From positions 310,001 through 374,000 of the forward strand of contig NZ_AP024326.1 of the NCBI RefSeq assembly GCF_018408855.1: a stretch of 64,000 nt of DNA, given 5' to 3'. Source of the DNA: Caballeronia sp. NK8 (lineage in GTDB: Bacteria > Pseudomonadota > Gammaproteobacteria > Burkholderiales > Burkholderiaceae). The notes under the pieces were generated by a model, which made no database searches, was not told the DNA's origin, and worked only from the letters and a program-made list of their open reading frames with translations. Shown here one piece after another: positions 8,984 through 17,608 of this stretch. Position 1 is the stretch's first letter; each line of letters opens with the position of its first letter. The position numbers and the translations under genes were made by a program.

Positions 8984-10435
8984 TCAATGAGGGGGTGGTC
9001 GCTTCGCCCGTCGAAGAACCACCGCCAAAGCAAGATCTACAAGCTTTCCGAACGGCGCACGCAGCAGGGTTGGAAAATTCCACCGGCCCTGAACAAAGAC
9101 CCCTTTGGCGTGGCTCATCGCGCGAAAGCCCTCGATGCCATGATAGGCCCCCATCCCACTTGGCCCAACTCCGCCGAAAGGCAGTTCATCCTGGGCCACG
9201 TGCAGGAGCGTGTTGTTGATGCCGGTGTTGCCAGAGGTCGTCCGCTTGAGCAGCGTCTCACACGCCTGGTCCTCGTTGCCAAAATAGTAGAGAACGAGTG
9301 GACGCGGGCGGGCGTTCACGTAGTCGATGACCTCGTTCATGCTTTGATAAGTGCGTACCGGCAAGATCGGGCCGAAAATCTCCTCCTGCATGATGGCGCT
9401 TGCATCGCTGGCCCCGATAACCAACGTCGGTGCAAGTGTGCGCACTCGCGCTGTGGCACTCTCCGGCCTGACGCCCGCTTCGACCAATCGTGCACCTTGG
9501 CGCCTGGCATCTGCGACGAGGCCGACAAGGCGCTCGTAATGTCTGTCGCTGACGATCGAGGTGTAGTCTTTGCTAGTGGGCCCCTCCGGATAGCATCGGG
9601 CCACCGTTGCATTGAACTGCGTGACGAAGGTCTCAAGGTCGTCTTCGTGGACGAGCGCATAGTCAGGCGCGACGCAGGTCTGACCGCTGTTCGAGAGCTT
9701 GCCGAAGACGATGCTGCCCATGGTTCGCTCGTCGACGTGGCCGCGTGCAACGATGGCCGGGCTCTTGCCACCCAGCTCGAGCGTAACCGGCACCAGATTG
9801 TCGCTGGCCGCCTTCATGACCTTGCGGCCGACCTGCGTGCTGCCCGTAAACACCAGATGGTCGAACGGCAAGCTGCTGAACGCAGCGCCGACTTCCGGCC
9901 CGCCCAGCACGACGGCCACTTCGTCCGCTGAGAAGATTTCAGCGAGCATCCGCCGGATGACCTCGCTGGTGCGCGGCGTCAGCTCCGATGGCTTGAGCAT
10001 CACGCGGTTGCCGGCCGCGAGCGCTGTCGCAAGGGGAATGAACGTCAATGAAAACGGGTAGTTCCACGGCGCCATCACCCCGACCACGCCCTTCGGCTGG
10101 TATTCGACCCACGCCCGGCCGGACTGGTAGAAGATCTCGACGTGCCGCCGTTCGCGCTTCATGAACCGGCGCAGATTTTGCGTCAAGTAGTCGATCGACT
10201 GGACCACGCCGACCAGTTCCATGATGTCCGTCTCGTGATATGAGCGATGCCCGAAATCGGCGCTAATCGCCTCTTTCACCTCGCTGCGATACCTAAGGAC
10301 TACCGCGCGCAGCCGGGCGAGCCGCGCCTTGCGCTGAGCGAGATCTGGCGGCCCCTCTTTGAGGAAGGCGCTGCGCTGAACTCCTAGCAAATCGGCCGCG
10401 TCGATGCCGTGAATGGGCTCTGCGGGGATGGTCAT
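8984..10435 (-). CDS. Coniferyl-aldehyde-dehydrogenase-type aldehyde dehydrogenase
   Basis: A 483-residue NAD(P)-dependent aldehyde dehydrogenase. It shows the MAPWNYPF cofactor-site segment, LELGGKSP with the general-base glutamate, and NSGQTCVAPDY with the catalytic cysteine. The C-terminal LPFGGVGPSGMGAYHG and hydrophobic tail match the coniferyl aldehyde dehydrogenase / fatty aldehyde dehydrogenase branch of class 3 ALDHs. The ATG at 10435 is chosen because GAGGT lies 6 nt upstream; the open frame begins at 10456. It appears to be a single-gene unit. Likely substrates are aromatic or medium-chain aldehydes. Confidence 0.88.
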   Translation of the reverse strand: MTIPAEPIHGIDAADLLGVQRSAFLKEGPPDLAQRKARLARLRAVVLRYRSEVKEAISADFGHRSYHETDIMELVGVVQSIDYLTQNLRRFMKRERRHVEIFYQSGRAWVEYQPKGVVGVMAPWNYPFSLTFIPLATALAAGNRVMLKPSELTPRTSEVIRRMLAEIFSADEVAVVLGGPEVGAAFSSLPFDHLVFTGSTQVGRKVMKAASDNLVPVTLELGGKSPAIVARGHVDERTMGSIVFGKLSNSGQTCVAPDYALVHEDDLETFVTQFNATVARCYPEGPTSKDYTSIVSDRHYERLVGLVADARRQGARLVEAGVRPESATARVRTLAPTLVIGASDASAIMQEEIFGPILPVRTYQSMNEVIDYVNARPRPLVLYYFGNEDQACETLLKRTTSGNTGINNTLLHVAQDELPFGGVGPSGMGAYHGIEGFRAMSHAKGVFVQGRWNFPTLLRAPFGKLVDLALAVVLRRAKRPPPH

Positions 10436-10537
10436 CGTGTACCTCACGGAGAGCATCTAAACGTAAATGCCGTCAATTTGATCATCGTGGATGGCAGGCT
10501 GTGCAATGGATATGTAGCGTCGGCCGCTTGCCGGCCG

Positions 10538-11221
10538 TCATAACAATGCCGCAACTTGCTCCGCTGTTGCCCTGGCGGACTGCGGGTTCTGACCGGTCAC
10601 TAGCCGCCCATCTGTGACGACCTTCGAGACGAACGGCAGCAGGGCCTTTTCGTAGAGCGCGCCGCGCCGCATCATCTCCTCCTCGGCGTTGTAGGGGACT
10701 TTGCTTGCGACGCCTGCGAGCACTTCCTCCACCCATGAGTAGCCGGTGATTCGCCGCTCGGCCACGAGAAGCTTGCCGTCGGAGAGCTTCACGTTGAGCA
10801 AGCCGCAGTAGCCGTGGCAGACGGACGAGACTACGCCGCCGCGCTCGTAGATCTCCCGTGTGACCCGATGCAAGTTCGCATCATCGGGAAAGTCCCACAT
10901 GACGGCGTGTCCGCCGGTGAAATAGATCGCATCAAACACCGCCGGATTGATCTGGTCGGGGCGCGCAGTCGTCGCCAGAAGCGTCTGGCGATCCTTATCG
11001 TTCAGCCACTCCTTCACCGAAGCATCGGCTAGCGGCCATTTGAGCGAGCGAGGCTCCAGGGGCGAGACGCCGCCCTTCGGGCTCACGAGACGTTGATCGT
11101 AGCCTTTTTCAGCGAAGACATGCCAGGCATGGGTCAGCTCGGATAGCCAGAGGCCAGTCGGCTCAGCCCGGTCCGCATAGTTGGCGACGTTGCTGACAAC
11201 GTGAAGTACGCGCTTGGTCAA
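10538..11221 (-). CDS. DJ-1/PfpI-family protein (type 1 glutamine-amidotransferase-like)
   Basis: About 227 residues of the DJ-1/PfpI/Hsp31 superfamily. It contains PTGLWLSELTHAWHVF near the N-terminus, IYFTGGHAVMWDFPD, and the nucleophile elbow SVCHGYCGLL with the conserved cysteine followed by histidine. Members are chaperone/glyoxalase-like or protease-like; the exact activity is not predictable. The open frame reaches 11368, but similarity starts just after 11221, where a TTG is preceded by AAAGGGAAA. An ATG at 11269 overlaps the -10 of the MerR-type promoter at 11265-11295, which argues against it. The gene lies directly downstream of a merR gene, with that promoter between them, so it is the probable MerR target. 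Confidence 0.82.
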   Translation of the reverse strand: MTKRVLHVVSNVANYADRAEPTGLWLSELTHAWHVFAEKGYDQRLVSPKGGVSPLEPRSLKWPLADASVKEWLNDKDRQTLLATTARPDQINPAVFDAIYFTGGHAVMWDFPDDANLHRVTREIYERGGVVSSVCHGYCGLLNVKLSDGKLLVAERRITGYSWVEEVLAGVASKVPYNAEEEMMRRGALYEKALLPFVSKVVTDGRLVTGQNPQSARATAEQVAALL

Positions 11222-11264
11222 GTTGTATTTCCCTTTCAATCTGCCACCGGAAGCTGCAGAGGAA

Positions 11265-11295
11265 ACCATATCGTTAAAGTAAAGCTGAATGTCAA
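11265..11295 (-). promoter_or_regulatory. MerR-type promoter (19-bp spacer) of the DJ-1 gene
   Basis: On the minus strand a perfect -35 TTGACA (11290-11295) and a -10 TATGGT (11265-11270) are separated by 19 bp. MerR-family activators typically work at promoters with such over-long 19-20 bp spacers. The site lies between merR (ending at 11402) and the DJ-1 gene (starting at 11221). Confidence 0.68.
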
Positions 11296-11401
11296 GGCGT
11301 TTCGAGATTTGGATCGGTTGATGAAGAGTCTCTGGCCAGCGGCGCATCCAGTAGGGTCGAGAGGGCATCTACGATGGCATGATCGCCTATCGCCTGCACC
11401 G

Positions 11402-11881
11402 CTAACGGACTTTGACCGACCGGCGCCGGCTCGTCCTGTGACGTTTCGTGGTGTCGTCCGTGGCTGTCGCGCGTTTCAATTCCCCCGACTGCATCCGGGA
11501 CAACAGCCTCTTTGCGTTGGTAGCGCAGTCGATTTCCTCAGGCTTCGCCTCGATTTCGTCCAGAAGCGTAACGAGGTGTTGCTTGCTTTTCGCGAGCCGT
11601 ACCTCCATCGCCTCAATGTCCCGCACCTTGCTACGCAGCGCTTCGACCAGCGTGCCGTGCTTCCATTGCGTCAAATCGGGCGGTAGCAACATGCGAATCT
11701 CGTCGAGACTGAAGCCGGCCTGTTGCGCCGCCCCGATCAGGTCGAGCATGAGCACCGCCTCGGGCGGATAAATCCGGTAGCCGTTCGACTGGCGTTGAAC
11801 CTCTAACAGCCCTATGCCCTCATAGAAGCGAATGCGCGACGCAGCAATGCCCGTGCGTGCTGCCAATTCACCGATCTTCAC
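11402..11881 (-). CDS. MerR-family transcriptional regulator
   Basis: A 159-residue regulator with an N-terminal winged HTH (KIGELAARTGIAASRIRFYE), the YRIYPPEAV wing, and a coiled-coil dimerisation helix at about residues 75-115. The C-terminal tail is Lys/Arg-rich and has no cluster of cysteines suggesting a metal site, so an organic or redox ligand is more likely. The GTG at 11881 with AAGGAG 10 nt upstream is preferred over the GTG at 11905. It follows the saccharopine-dehydrogenase-like gene by 81 bp and precedes the DJ-1 gene, whose promoter has the MerR-type spacer. It is a paralogue of the regulator at 14420-14869. Confidence 0.88.
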   Translation of the reverse strand: MKIGELAARTGIAASRIRFYEGIGLLEVQRQSNGYRIYPPEAVLMLDLIGAAQQAGFSLDEIRMLLPPDLTQWKHGTLVEALRSKVRDIEAMEVRLAKSKQHLVTLLDEIEAKPEEIDCATNAKRLLSRMQSGELKRATATDDTTKRHRTSRRRSVKVR

Positions 11882-11962
11882 GATTTGGATACTCCTTACC
11901 CTCACCGAAGCTGGCCTTCAATTGCATTTCCACGCCGAGTCGAGTCCCAACTACATGGGGTA

Positions 11963-13207
11963 TCAGATCCGCTCGAAAAGTAAGCCTGCATGGCGCCTCA
12001 GACGCTCGATGAAGCGCTCGTCGAATACCGTGGCCGGTGTCCAGAAGCCGCCCGCACGCCCAACCTTGGCGCCGTCCTTGACGAGGTCCCTCGCAAGACT
12101 GATGGCCGCCTGACCCAGCATCTTGCCGGTTGAGCCATAGCCCGGATCGCGATCCCCAGTCACTTTGATGCGCAACGCCTGGCCGTCATCCGTGCGCCCG
12201 AAAAACCGTAAGTCGTAACGGCCTGCCAACTGTGCCTCAGGGCTTGGGCCTTCGCCGGGTTGCGGCAGGAGGAAGCGTTGCATCATGCTGCGAACCGGGC
12301 CGGTGACGATGGCCGCCATGAACGCTCCCAGCCCGGCCACGGTGACCAGCGCACTCAGGCGACCCTTCAGGCCTGTGCCGGTCAATATGGCTTCGTCATA
12401 GGTAAACCGGCCGCCATAGGCGTTGCCAGAGAGGGCATTGGAGCGATGCACCACACGCTCGTTGATGGCCGCCATCACGAAGGGGGCGACCCATGACCCG
12501 AAAGCGGAATCAAACTCCGCGGACTTGACATTGTGTTGGCGCGTCTGAAAACCATGTCCTTTGGGGCAGAGCGCGTAGGGATTGGCGAGTTCCTTTCGTA
12601 AGGACGGGTTGGCAGCCGCCTCCTTGACGACGTTGATCAGACTGGCGACTGTGCCGCCTGATGCCCCGCCCTTGAGTGTCTTGACCCGCATCTTGACTTG
12701 GGTTGCCGGTGCACCGAATTCTTGCATTGCTTGTCGCTGCAGGAACCAGACCCCCATGTCGGAGGGCACCGAATCGAAGCCACAGCAATGCACGATGCGT
12801 GCCCCCGACTCTTGAGCCCTGGACTCATATTTTTCGATCATTCGTTTGATCCACTGGGTCTCGCCAGTGAGATCGCAGTAGTCAATGCCGCTTTCTACGC
12901 AAACCTTGATCAGCAGTTCACCATAATGCGCATATGGGCCGACGGTCGATACGATCACCCGGGTCTGCGCGCACATAGCGCGCAACTGGCTCTCATTCGC
13001 GGCGTCCGCCACAATGATGGGCAGAGACTGCCCCACCCCGCCCAGCGAGCGCTTGACATCGTTGAGCCTCGCTGCGGATCGGCCCGCGATGGCCCAACTA
13101 AGCGTTTCGACCTGGCCCGAGAAGTATTCGGCAAGATATCGCGCCAAGATGTGGCCTACAAAGCTGGTGGCTCCAAATACGACCACGTCATAGTCTGGAG
13201 TGCTCAT
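11963..13207 (-). CDS. Saccharopine-dehydrogenase-like oxidoreductase
   Basis: A 414-residue protein with an N-terminal Rossmann fold (VVFGATSFVGHILARYL) and the saccharopine dehydrogenase / trans-acting enoyl reductase layout: STVGPYAHYGELLIKVC, CVESGIDYCDLTGE and HCCGFDSVPSD. Family members reduce C=C or C=N bonds with NAD(P)H, for example in complex-lipid synthesis; the substrate is unknown here. AAGGAA precedes the ATG. It follows the acetoacetate-decarboxylase-like gene by 54 bp, so the two are probably one unit driven by the MerR-type promoter at 14247-14277. A distant functional cousin lies at 45119-46252. Confidence 0.8.
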   Translation of the reverse strand: MSTPDYDVVVFGATSFVGHILARYLAEYFSGQVETLSWAIAGRSAARLNDVKRSLGGVGQSLPIIVADAANESQLRAMCAQTRVIVSTVGPYAHYGELLIKVCVESGIDYCDLTGETQWIKRMIEKYESRAQESGARIVHCCGFDSVPSDMGVWFLQRQAMQEFGAPATQVKMRVKTLKGGASGGTVASLINVVKEAAANPSLRKELANPYALCPKGHGFQTRQHNVKSAEFDSAFGSWVAPFVMAAINERVVHRSNALSGNAYGGRFTYDEAILTGTGLKGRLSALVTVAGLGAFMAAIVTGPVRSMMQRFLLPQPGEGPSPEAQLAGRYDLRFFGRTDDGQALRIKVTGDRDPGYGSTGKMLGQAAISLARDLVKDGAKVGRAGGFWTPATVFDERFIERLRRHAGLLFERI

Positions 13208-13261
13208 GGATGCTTCCTTGCGGGGCTGCTTCTCGAGGAGCTAGAATTCATACGATTACGT

Positions 13262-14173
13262 TCAATTTCCTGGACAATCGAACGTCTTCAACGGTGTTGG
13301 CAGATTCAACACCATTTGCGCGTCCTTGACCACGTCCAGACGAAGGATTCTCGAGGCACCCAAACCCTTCAGCAACTGGGTCAAGGGGCCGCCGCTTCGC
13401 AATAGCTGTATGTCCCGCGGAAGAAGTCGTTGAGCGAACGACAACATGTTGGTCTGGACCGCCGTCTGATGCCATTGCCCATCAATCATGTTGATCGTAG
13501 TCGTCATTGCCATATGCGACTGAGGCACGACATTGCGCAAGGCCGGAAGCGGCGCGCTCAGGGTAAGGTCTGGCGTGCCGCCCGGGCCGGCTATTTGAGC
13601 CCGTACGTCGGCGTCGATGTTCACTTCGATTGCGGTGCGCCACTTGGGCAACTGGTACCCGTACAGGCCGCGTACGCGTGCGATTTCCGTGGTAACGGGC
13701 AATGCCAACACGTGCGCGAAGAAATTTCGTCGTCGCATGGAGTTGAGTAGCTCCAGCATATGGGGTCCATGCGCGCCGGGACGACGGATCACGATCGCGA
13801 TGGAAACTTCGTCGTACGGGTCGTTATCGCAAACGGCATACGAAAAGAAAGTCAGCGCTAAGAGCCCGTAGCCTGGGAACGCACGCAGTGGCTCGAGGGG
13901 CGTCGGTAGCATCGACCTAAGCCGGGGCATAGGTGCGAGGAACAGCACCTGGATACTGCTTGCGCGATAGTAGAAATTGGGGGCCCAGGTCGGACCCACA
14001 CGCGAAGCAACCAGTTGCTTTGGAATCCGCCGGAAAAAATCGATGTTCCCCGCGGCAGGGTCCCGGGCGACCTCATCAAGGTCGGGGTTCATTCGGAAGC
14101 GGTCATAATATCCCCCTGCGGGCACTTCGACCTGCTGCGGCCCGAATTCGACCAGTGTATGTCGCCTATCCAT
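13262..14173 (-). CDS. Acetoacetate-decarboxylase-like protein
   Basis: About 303 residues resembling the acetoacetate decarboxylase superfamily: a beta-rich cone with RVRGLYGYQLPKWRTAIEV, where the lysine aligns with the family segment that carries the Schiff-base lysine. Family members decarboxylate, hydrolyse or aldol-cleave small oxoacids; true acetoacetate decarboxylase activity is not assured. The open frame starts at 14248, but the ATG at 14173 has AAAGG 8 nt upstream and the extra 25 codons overlap the promoter. It heads the unit with the saccharopine-dehydrogenase-like gene and is preceded by merR plus a MerR-type promoter. Confidence 0.68.
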   Translation of the reverse strand: MDRRHTLVEFGPQQVEVPAGGYYDRFRMNPDLDEVARDPAAGNIDFFRRIPKQLVASRVGPTWAPNFYYRASSIQVLFLAPMPRLRSMLPTPLEPLRAFPGYGLLALTFFSYAVCDNDPYDEVSIAIVIRRPGAHGPHMLELLNSMRRRNFFAHVLALPVTTEIARVRGLYGYQLPKWRTAIEVNIDADVRAQIAGPGGTPDLTLSAPLPALRNVVPQSHMAMTTTINMIDGQWHQTAVQTNMLSFAQRLLPRDIQLLRSGGPLTQLLKGLGASRILRLDVVKDAQMVLNLPTPLKTFDCPGN

Positions 14174-14246
14174 TCGTTGACCTTTCTCAATGAGTAACCT
14201 GGCATCTTGTGCCCGAGACATTCCGCCAAAGCGCCCGGCAGCCATC

Positions 14247-14277
14247 ACTTTAAGGTTGAACTCAACTTGAAGGTCAA
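14247..14277 (-). promoter_or_regulatory. MerR-type promoter (19-bp spacer) of the decarboxylase-like gene
   Basis: Minus-strand -35 TTGACC (14272-14277) and -10 TAAAGT (14247-14252) with a 19-bp spacer that contains the perfect palindrome TTGAGTTCAA. This is the layout expected for MerR activation. It lies just downstream of the merR gene ending at 14420. Confidence 0.68.
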
Positions 14278-14419
14278 GCGTCTAGATATGCATATCGCAG
14301 CGCGTGCTCGGCCCTTCCTCTAGGCGGTGCTGGCGAAGCAAGTGCTGAAGGCATCTGCGCGAAGTAAGCGCCTTAAGAAATTTACAAACTATTTTGGAAC
14401 AGTTTTCCGCTACGGGCCG

Positions 14420-14869
14420 TCATTTTGCGGTGGAAGGACGAGACTTGCCCGGCGCTGGTACAACGCCGTCTTCGCGCAGGCGCTCTAACACCCATTTCTT
14501 CCTGTCAGAACACGTCAAATCCAGTGGCCGATTTTCTATGCTCTTTATCGCCGCGAGCAGATGCGCCCTATTTTCTTTGAGGCGCTTTTGCATGTCCTCG
14601 ATCTCTGCAACCTTCCGCCTCAGGGCTTCGAGCAATTCATCATGTTGCCAGTTGCCCGAGCCGTTCGGCAGCAGATGGCGGATCTGATCGAGCGAAAATC
14701 CCGCACCCTGCGCGCTAGCGATGATTTCCAGCATCGACACCGTCTCAGGAGGGTAATCGCGATAACCATTCGCCTTGCGCTCGACCGCGGAGATCAATCC
14801 GGCGCTCTCGTAAAAGCGGATGCGCGAGGCCGTCAACCCGCTGAGCTTTGCCAGTTCTCCAATCCTCAT
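14420..14869 (-). CDS. MerR-family transcriptional regulator
   Basis: A 149-residue MerR protein with HTH RIGELAKLSGLTASRIRFYE, the YRDYPPETV wing and a dimerisation coiled coil. It has LTCSDR near the C-terminus, a single cysteine that is not a metal cluster. The ATG at 14869 has AGGTG 5 nt upstream; the open frame to 14938 runs through a divergent promoter and is rejected. It sits between two MerR-type promoters, one driving the decarboxylase-like gene downstream and one pointing away on the plus strand at 14889-14919. It therefore once controlled two units. Confidence 0.9.
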   Translation of the reverse strand: MRIGELAKLSGLTASRIRFYESAGLISAVERKANGYRDYPPETVSMLEIIASAQGAGFSLDQIRHLLPNGSGNWQHDELLEALRRKVAEIEDMQKRLKENRAHLLAAIKSIENRPLDLTCSDRKKWVLERLREDGVVPAPGKSRPSTAK

Positions 14870-14888
14870 ACGGCACCTGAAAAAAGCA

Positions 14889-14919
14889 GTGACAGTAAGG
14901 TTAACTTTAATCCTACAGT
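14889..14919 (+). promoter_or_regulatory. Divergent MerR-type promoter leading to a truncated gene
   Basis: Plus-strand -35 GTGACA (14889-14894), 19-bp spacer with GGTTAACTTTAA, and -10 TACAGT (14914-14919). The only reading frame it could drive is the 16-codon remnant at 15027. Confidence 0.6.
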
Positions 14920-15026
14920 GTGTCACGGTTGGCGACACGGTTCGGTGAAGCGGGTCGCGGGCAAGCGCACCTCAGCCGTTCTACTATTCCATACAGCATC
15001 GCCAACGCCACTAATGGAGGAAAAAC

Positions 15027-15077
15027 ATGCCCGACGCAGCCCCGATTCAACCCGGTAACGGTCGCGACGGAAGCTAG
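15027..15077 (+). pseudogene. Decapitated gene remnant: 16 codons behind an intact ribosome site
   Basis: GGAGG (15016-15020) precedes an ATG by 6 nt, and a frame beginning MPDAAPIQPG runs 16 codons to a TAG. The arrangement (MerR-type promoter, about 110-nt leader, strong ribosome site, short frame) looks like the 5' end of a gene whose body was lost. The 3' end of the convergent gntR gene starts 26 bp further on. A functional leader peptide is the alternative, but nothing follows on the plus strand for it to regulate. Confidence 0.45.
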
Positions 15078-15102
15078 TTACGTCACTTCCGGTCGTTTTT
15101 CT

Positions 15103-15855
15103 TCAAAGGTACAAACGTGGGCCACCCGACGGAAGATACAACCGCTGATAAAAAACCGGCTCCCCGCGAGAACTGCTACCCATTATCTCTATGTGGGCTC
15201 CATACGTCCTGCTTGGAAGTTGCAGCGCATCCGACACGGTCTTGGGGAGAATGTCGGCCTTGACCGTGTGTACGATTTTTGTCGCGGAAACTTTGTAGAC
15301 TGTTTTAGTTAACCTCACGAAATTTTCGCTCTCGAGATCGTCCAGCGGTATCTCGGCGAAATAAGGAAAGCGGGTTGCGTCCGCGAAGTAATGACTTATG
15401 AATGAGTGATCTTCCGCATCGATTTTCCGATCAAGGCGAATGATATTGCGATCGTCGCCAGCGCCGCATAGCCAGCGCGCCCAGCTGTCATCGGATTCGA
15501 TTTGTACCCGACGTATTACCGTACTCGTCATCGGAATGAATCTTGTCCCGTCCGACGAGAGGACTTGGTAGATCCATGGCTCGCCCAGCCGTTTTTCCCG
15601 AGGGATGACGAAAGTTCCCAGCGCTCTCTTCCTCTCGACATAACCCTCATTGACTAGTGAGCCTACAGCCTTCTGAATGGTGCCAAGACTAAAGGGGACC
15701 ATCTGAGACATCTCCTGCTCCGTTGGCAGTTTGTCTCCGTCTTTCCAAAATCCATCTTCGATCGCCGCGATGAATACTTCCTTCAAATACTCGTGTTTAA
15801 CGGGATTATCCACCACGCGGGATTGATAGATATTGAAAAAATTCTTGTTCTTCAT
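15103..15855 (-). CDS. GntR-family (HutC-like) transcriptional regulator
   Basis: A 250-residue regulator. The N-terminal winged HTH (about residues 20-80) includes DKLPTEQEMSQMVPFSLGTIQKAVGSLVNEGYVERKRALGTFV-type residues; the key hallmarks are LPTE, the recognition helix around GTIQKAV, and the GTFV wing. A UTRA-like ligand domain follows from about residue 95 to the end. The ATG at 15855 with GGAG 5 nt upstream is chosen over an earlier start at 15897. It has no obvious partner gene: its 5' side faces an empty stretch and its 3' side faces a truncated gene. It probably arrived with the transposase-bearing segment. Confidence 0.8.
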   Translation of the reverse strand: MKNKNFFNIYQSRVVDNPVKHEYLKEVFIAAIEDGFWKDGDKLPTEQEMSQMVPFSLGTIQKAVGSLVNEGYVERKRALGTFVIPREKRLGEPWIYQVLSSDGTRFIPMTSTVIRRVQIESDDSWARWLCGAGDDRNIIRLDRKIDAEDHSFISHYFADATRFPYFAEIPLDDLESENFVRLTKTVYKVSATKIVHTVKADILPKTVSDALQLPSRTYGAHIEIMGSSSRGEPVFYQRLYLPSGGPRLYL

Positions 15856-16564
15856 ATGTCTCCGTTCTTTCGCGGCGTCCTTCGTGTTAATCCCCAATTC
15901 ATCGGGCTATCTATTAAAATCTTGGGCAGAAGCTTATCGACTGAATATCATACTACATAGTATATGTGGAAAAGTGCAGTTGGTCGGATCGTTGAAGCAG
16001 CAAGCGTTTGCAAACGTATATTTGGGTATCGATGGAAGGGTTGGGAGGTTTGCCGCACGAGACGCGGAGGCTCTAGGGCGGCTGAGGCGGCTAGATTCTT
16101 CGCACCTGTCGATAACTGAGAATCGTAATCACAAAAGCCGGTCGATGGCGAAGGCCATCCGCCCCGTCGACGCGGCGACAAGATTCGCTGGCAGTCAAGT
16201 TCTTCTACTCTGACAATGTTTGCGAATTTGCTGGTGGCGTGGAACGCGACATACGTGGCATGCGCTCGGGCCACTACACGCCTCCGGAATGAAATCGCCC
16301 GCACCGGATCGACTCACAAGTGCCGCGGTCACAAATATGCAGGACATCAATTTACGTGGAAGCTTCGTGTCTCCCGCGGGCTATACGAGCGGCCTCCCTC
16401 CAAGCTTGGTTCGAGGTGCTTCTACGTGTGCCGGCAATCAGCGCGCTTCGTTAGTCGACCCTGAACAATTCTCAGAGCCTTACGCGATAAGGCGTTGCAC
16501 CCCAAACCATGTTGAGCGAATTGCAGGAAGAAGGCATATTAACGCTTGATTCCTGCATTTTTAG
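15856..16564. other. Intergenic region, no supported gene; AT-richer than surroundings
   Basis: About 700 bp between gntR and the transposase relic. No frame has both a ribosome site and recognisable motifs. It holds the palindrome at 15950-15963 and a small hairpin GCCTTA/TAAGGC at 16477-16493 shortly before the transposase frame. Confidence 0.4.
15950..15963. promoter_or_regulatory. Candidate GntR operator palindrome
   Basis: The perfect inverted repeat ATACTA-CA-TAGTAT lies about 95 bp upstream of the gntR start. Its size and A/T-rich symmetric form fit a GntR-family autoregulatory site. This is an inference from position and symmetry only. Confidence 0.4.
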
Positions 16565-17140
16565 TTGTATCTTCAACATGCGTTTGACCTGTCCCACGAA
16601 GAGATCGTGTGGCAATGGGTGGAGAACCCATATTGGCAGGTCATCACGGGCGAGACGTATCTGCAGACTGAGCCGCCGATCGACCCGTCGAGCCTCACGC
16701 GTTGGAGGAAGCGTCTGGGTGAAGCCGGTGTCGCGATGGCCGGAAATCCCTACGACGGCCACACGCTGGCCGAGGCATTGGAGCAGGCATTGATCCTGAG
16801 CGACGTGAAGCCGGAAGTCGCCATCGTTGATCGTGGCTACAAGGGAGTGGCTGTCGACGGCGTAAAGATCTATCACCCGGGATTGAGGCGCGGTATTACG
16901 CGCGGCATGCGAGCGATGATCCGAAGGGGCAGTGCGATCGAGCCCGCCATCGGCCACATGAAGGCGGAGGGAAAACTCGATCGGAACTGGCTCAAAGGCA
17001 CCCTCGGCGACGCGATTCACGCGGTGCTGTGCGGTGCCGGCCACAACCTACGCATGATCCTCAGAAAGCTGCGGTTTTATTGCGCCCTCGTCCTTCTCGC
17101 TTTACTCAAACACTCAGCCGTACTGTCCTTCGCCGCATAA
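16565..17140 (+). pseudogene. IS5-family transposase, internally deleted remnant
   Basis: A 191-codon frame that joins an N-terminal transposase part (SHEEIVWQWVENPYWQVITG, then DPSSLTRWRKRLGEAGV) directly to a C-terminal part (AMAGNPYDGHTLAEALEQ, AIVDRGYKGVAVDG, SAIEPAIGHMK, NWLKGTLGDAIHAVLCGAGHN). In intact IS5-type transposases of this group about 200 residues, including the first catalytic aspartate, separate these parts, so the protein cannot be active. The extreme N-terminus is missing too. The deletion is in frame, with the join near 16730-16740. I could not identify terminal inverted repeats or a target-site duplication with confidence. Confidence 0.82.
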
Positions 17141-17608
17141 GTGCCCGTACGACGCAAAACGAATATTCAGGCCCGACCCGTTAGTATGCCCTCTCGCCCA
17201 TGCGTCTCCGTGATCGGAGACGTCCTCGCAACGCATTTTGTGGTAGACAGCAGGGGTCTGATTTATAAACGGATTATTTTAGTGCCAGAAGACGAAGCCT
17301 TGTCAGAGCTGGACCGCGCTAACCCGGAATTTGCATGAGAATCAAGTCGACCCCGAAGTTGCGCGTTCAGCGAACTAACCGTCGCCGCCCTCCCGATCGA
17401 ATCGGAGGCCACGAGCGACTAGGTATGGAGGTCGATCGTAGGCCAATGGTTCGGCGACCGGAGCCGTGCCTCTCCCACAGCCGGCAGCGGTCTCTAGTGC
17501 GTCTAAGCAATCTATCCGTTGTCAGTCGCATTAGCTCAGCGCTTCCATTTGAATCAAAATGCTGCTTGACCTGTCGGCCTTCATGCGATTACGACCAGCA
17601 TCGCTTAA
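17141..17608. other. Intergenic region without a supported gene
   Basis: About 470 bp after the transposase relic. Short plus-strand frames, such as a 65-codon frame at 17141-17338, lack a ribosome site and known motifs. It may be insertion-element flank or decayed coding sequence. Confidence 0.4.

Noticed and set aside
16477..16493. Hairpin GCCTTA/TAAGGC as a possible terminator or IS end
   Set aside because: No T-run follows and no matching inverted copy was found beyond the transposase stop, so neither role can be supported.
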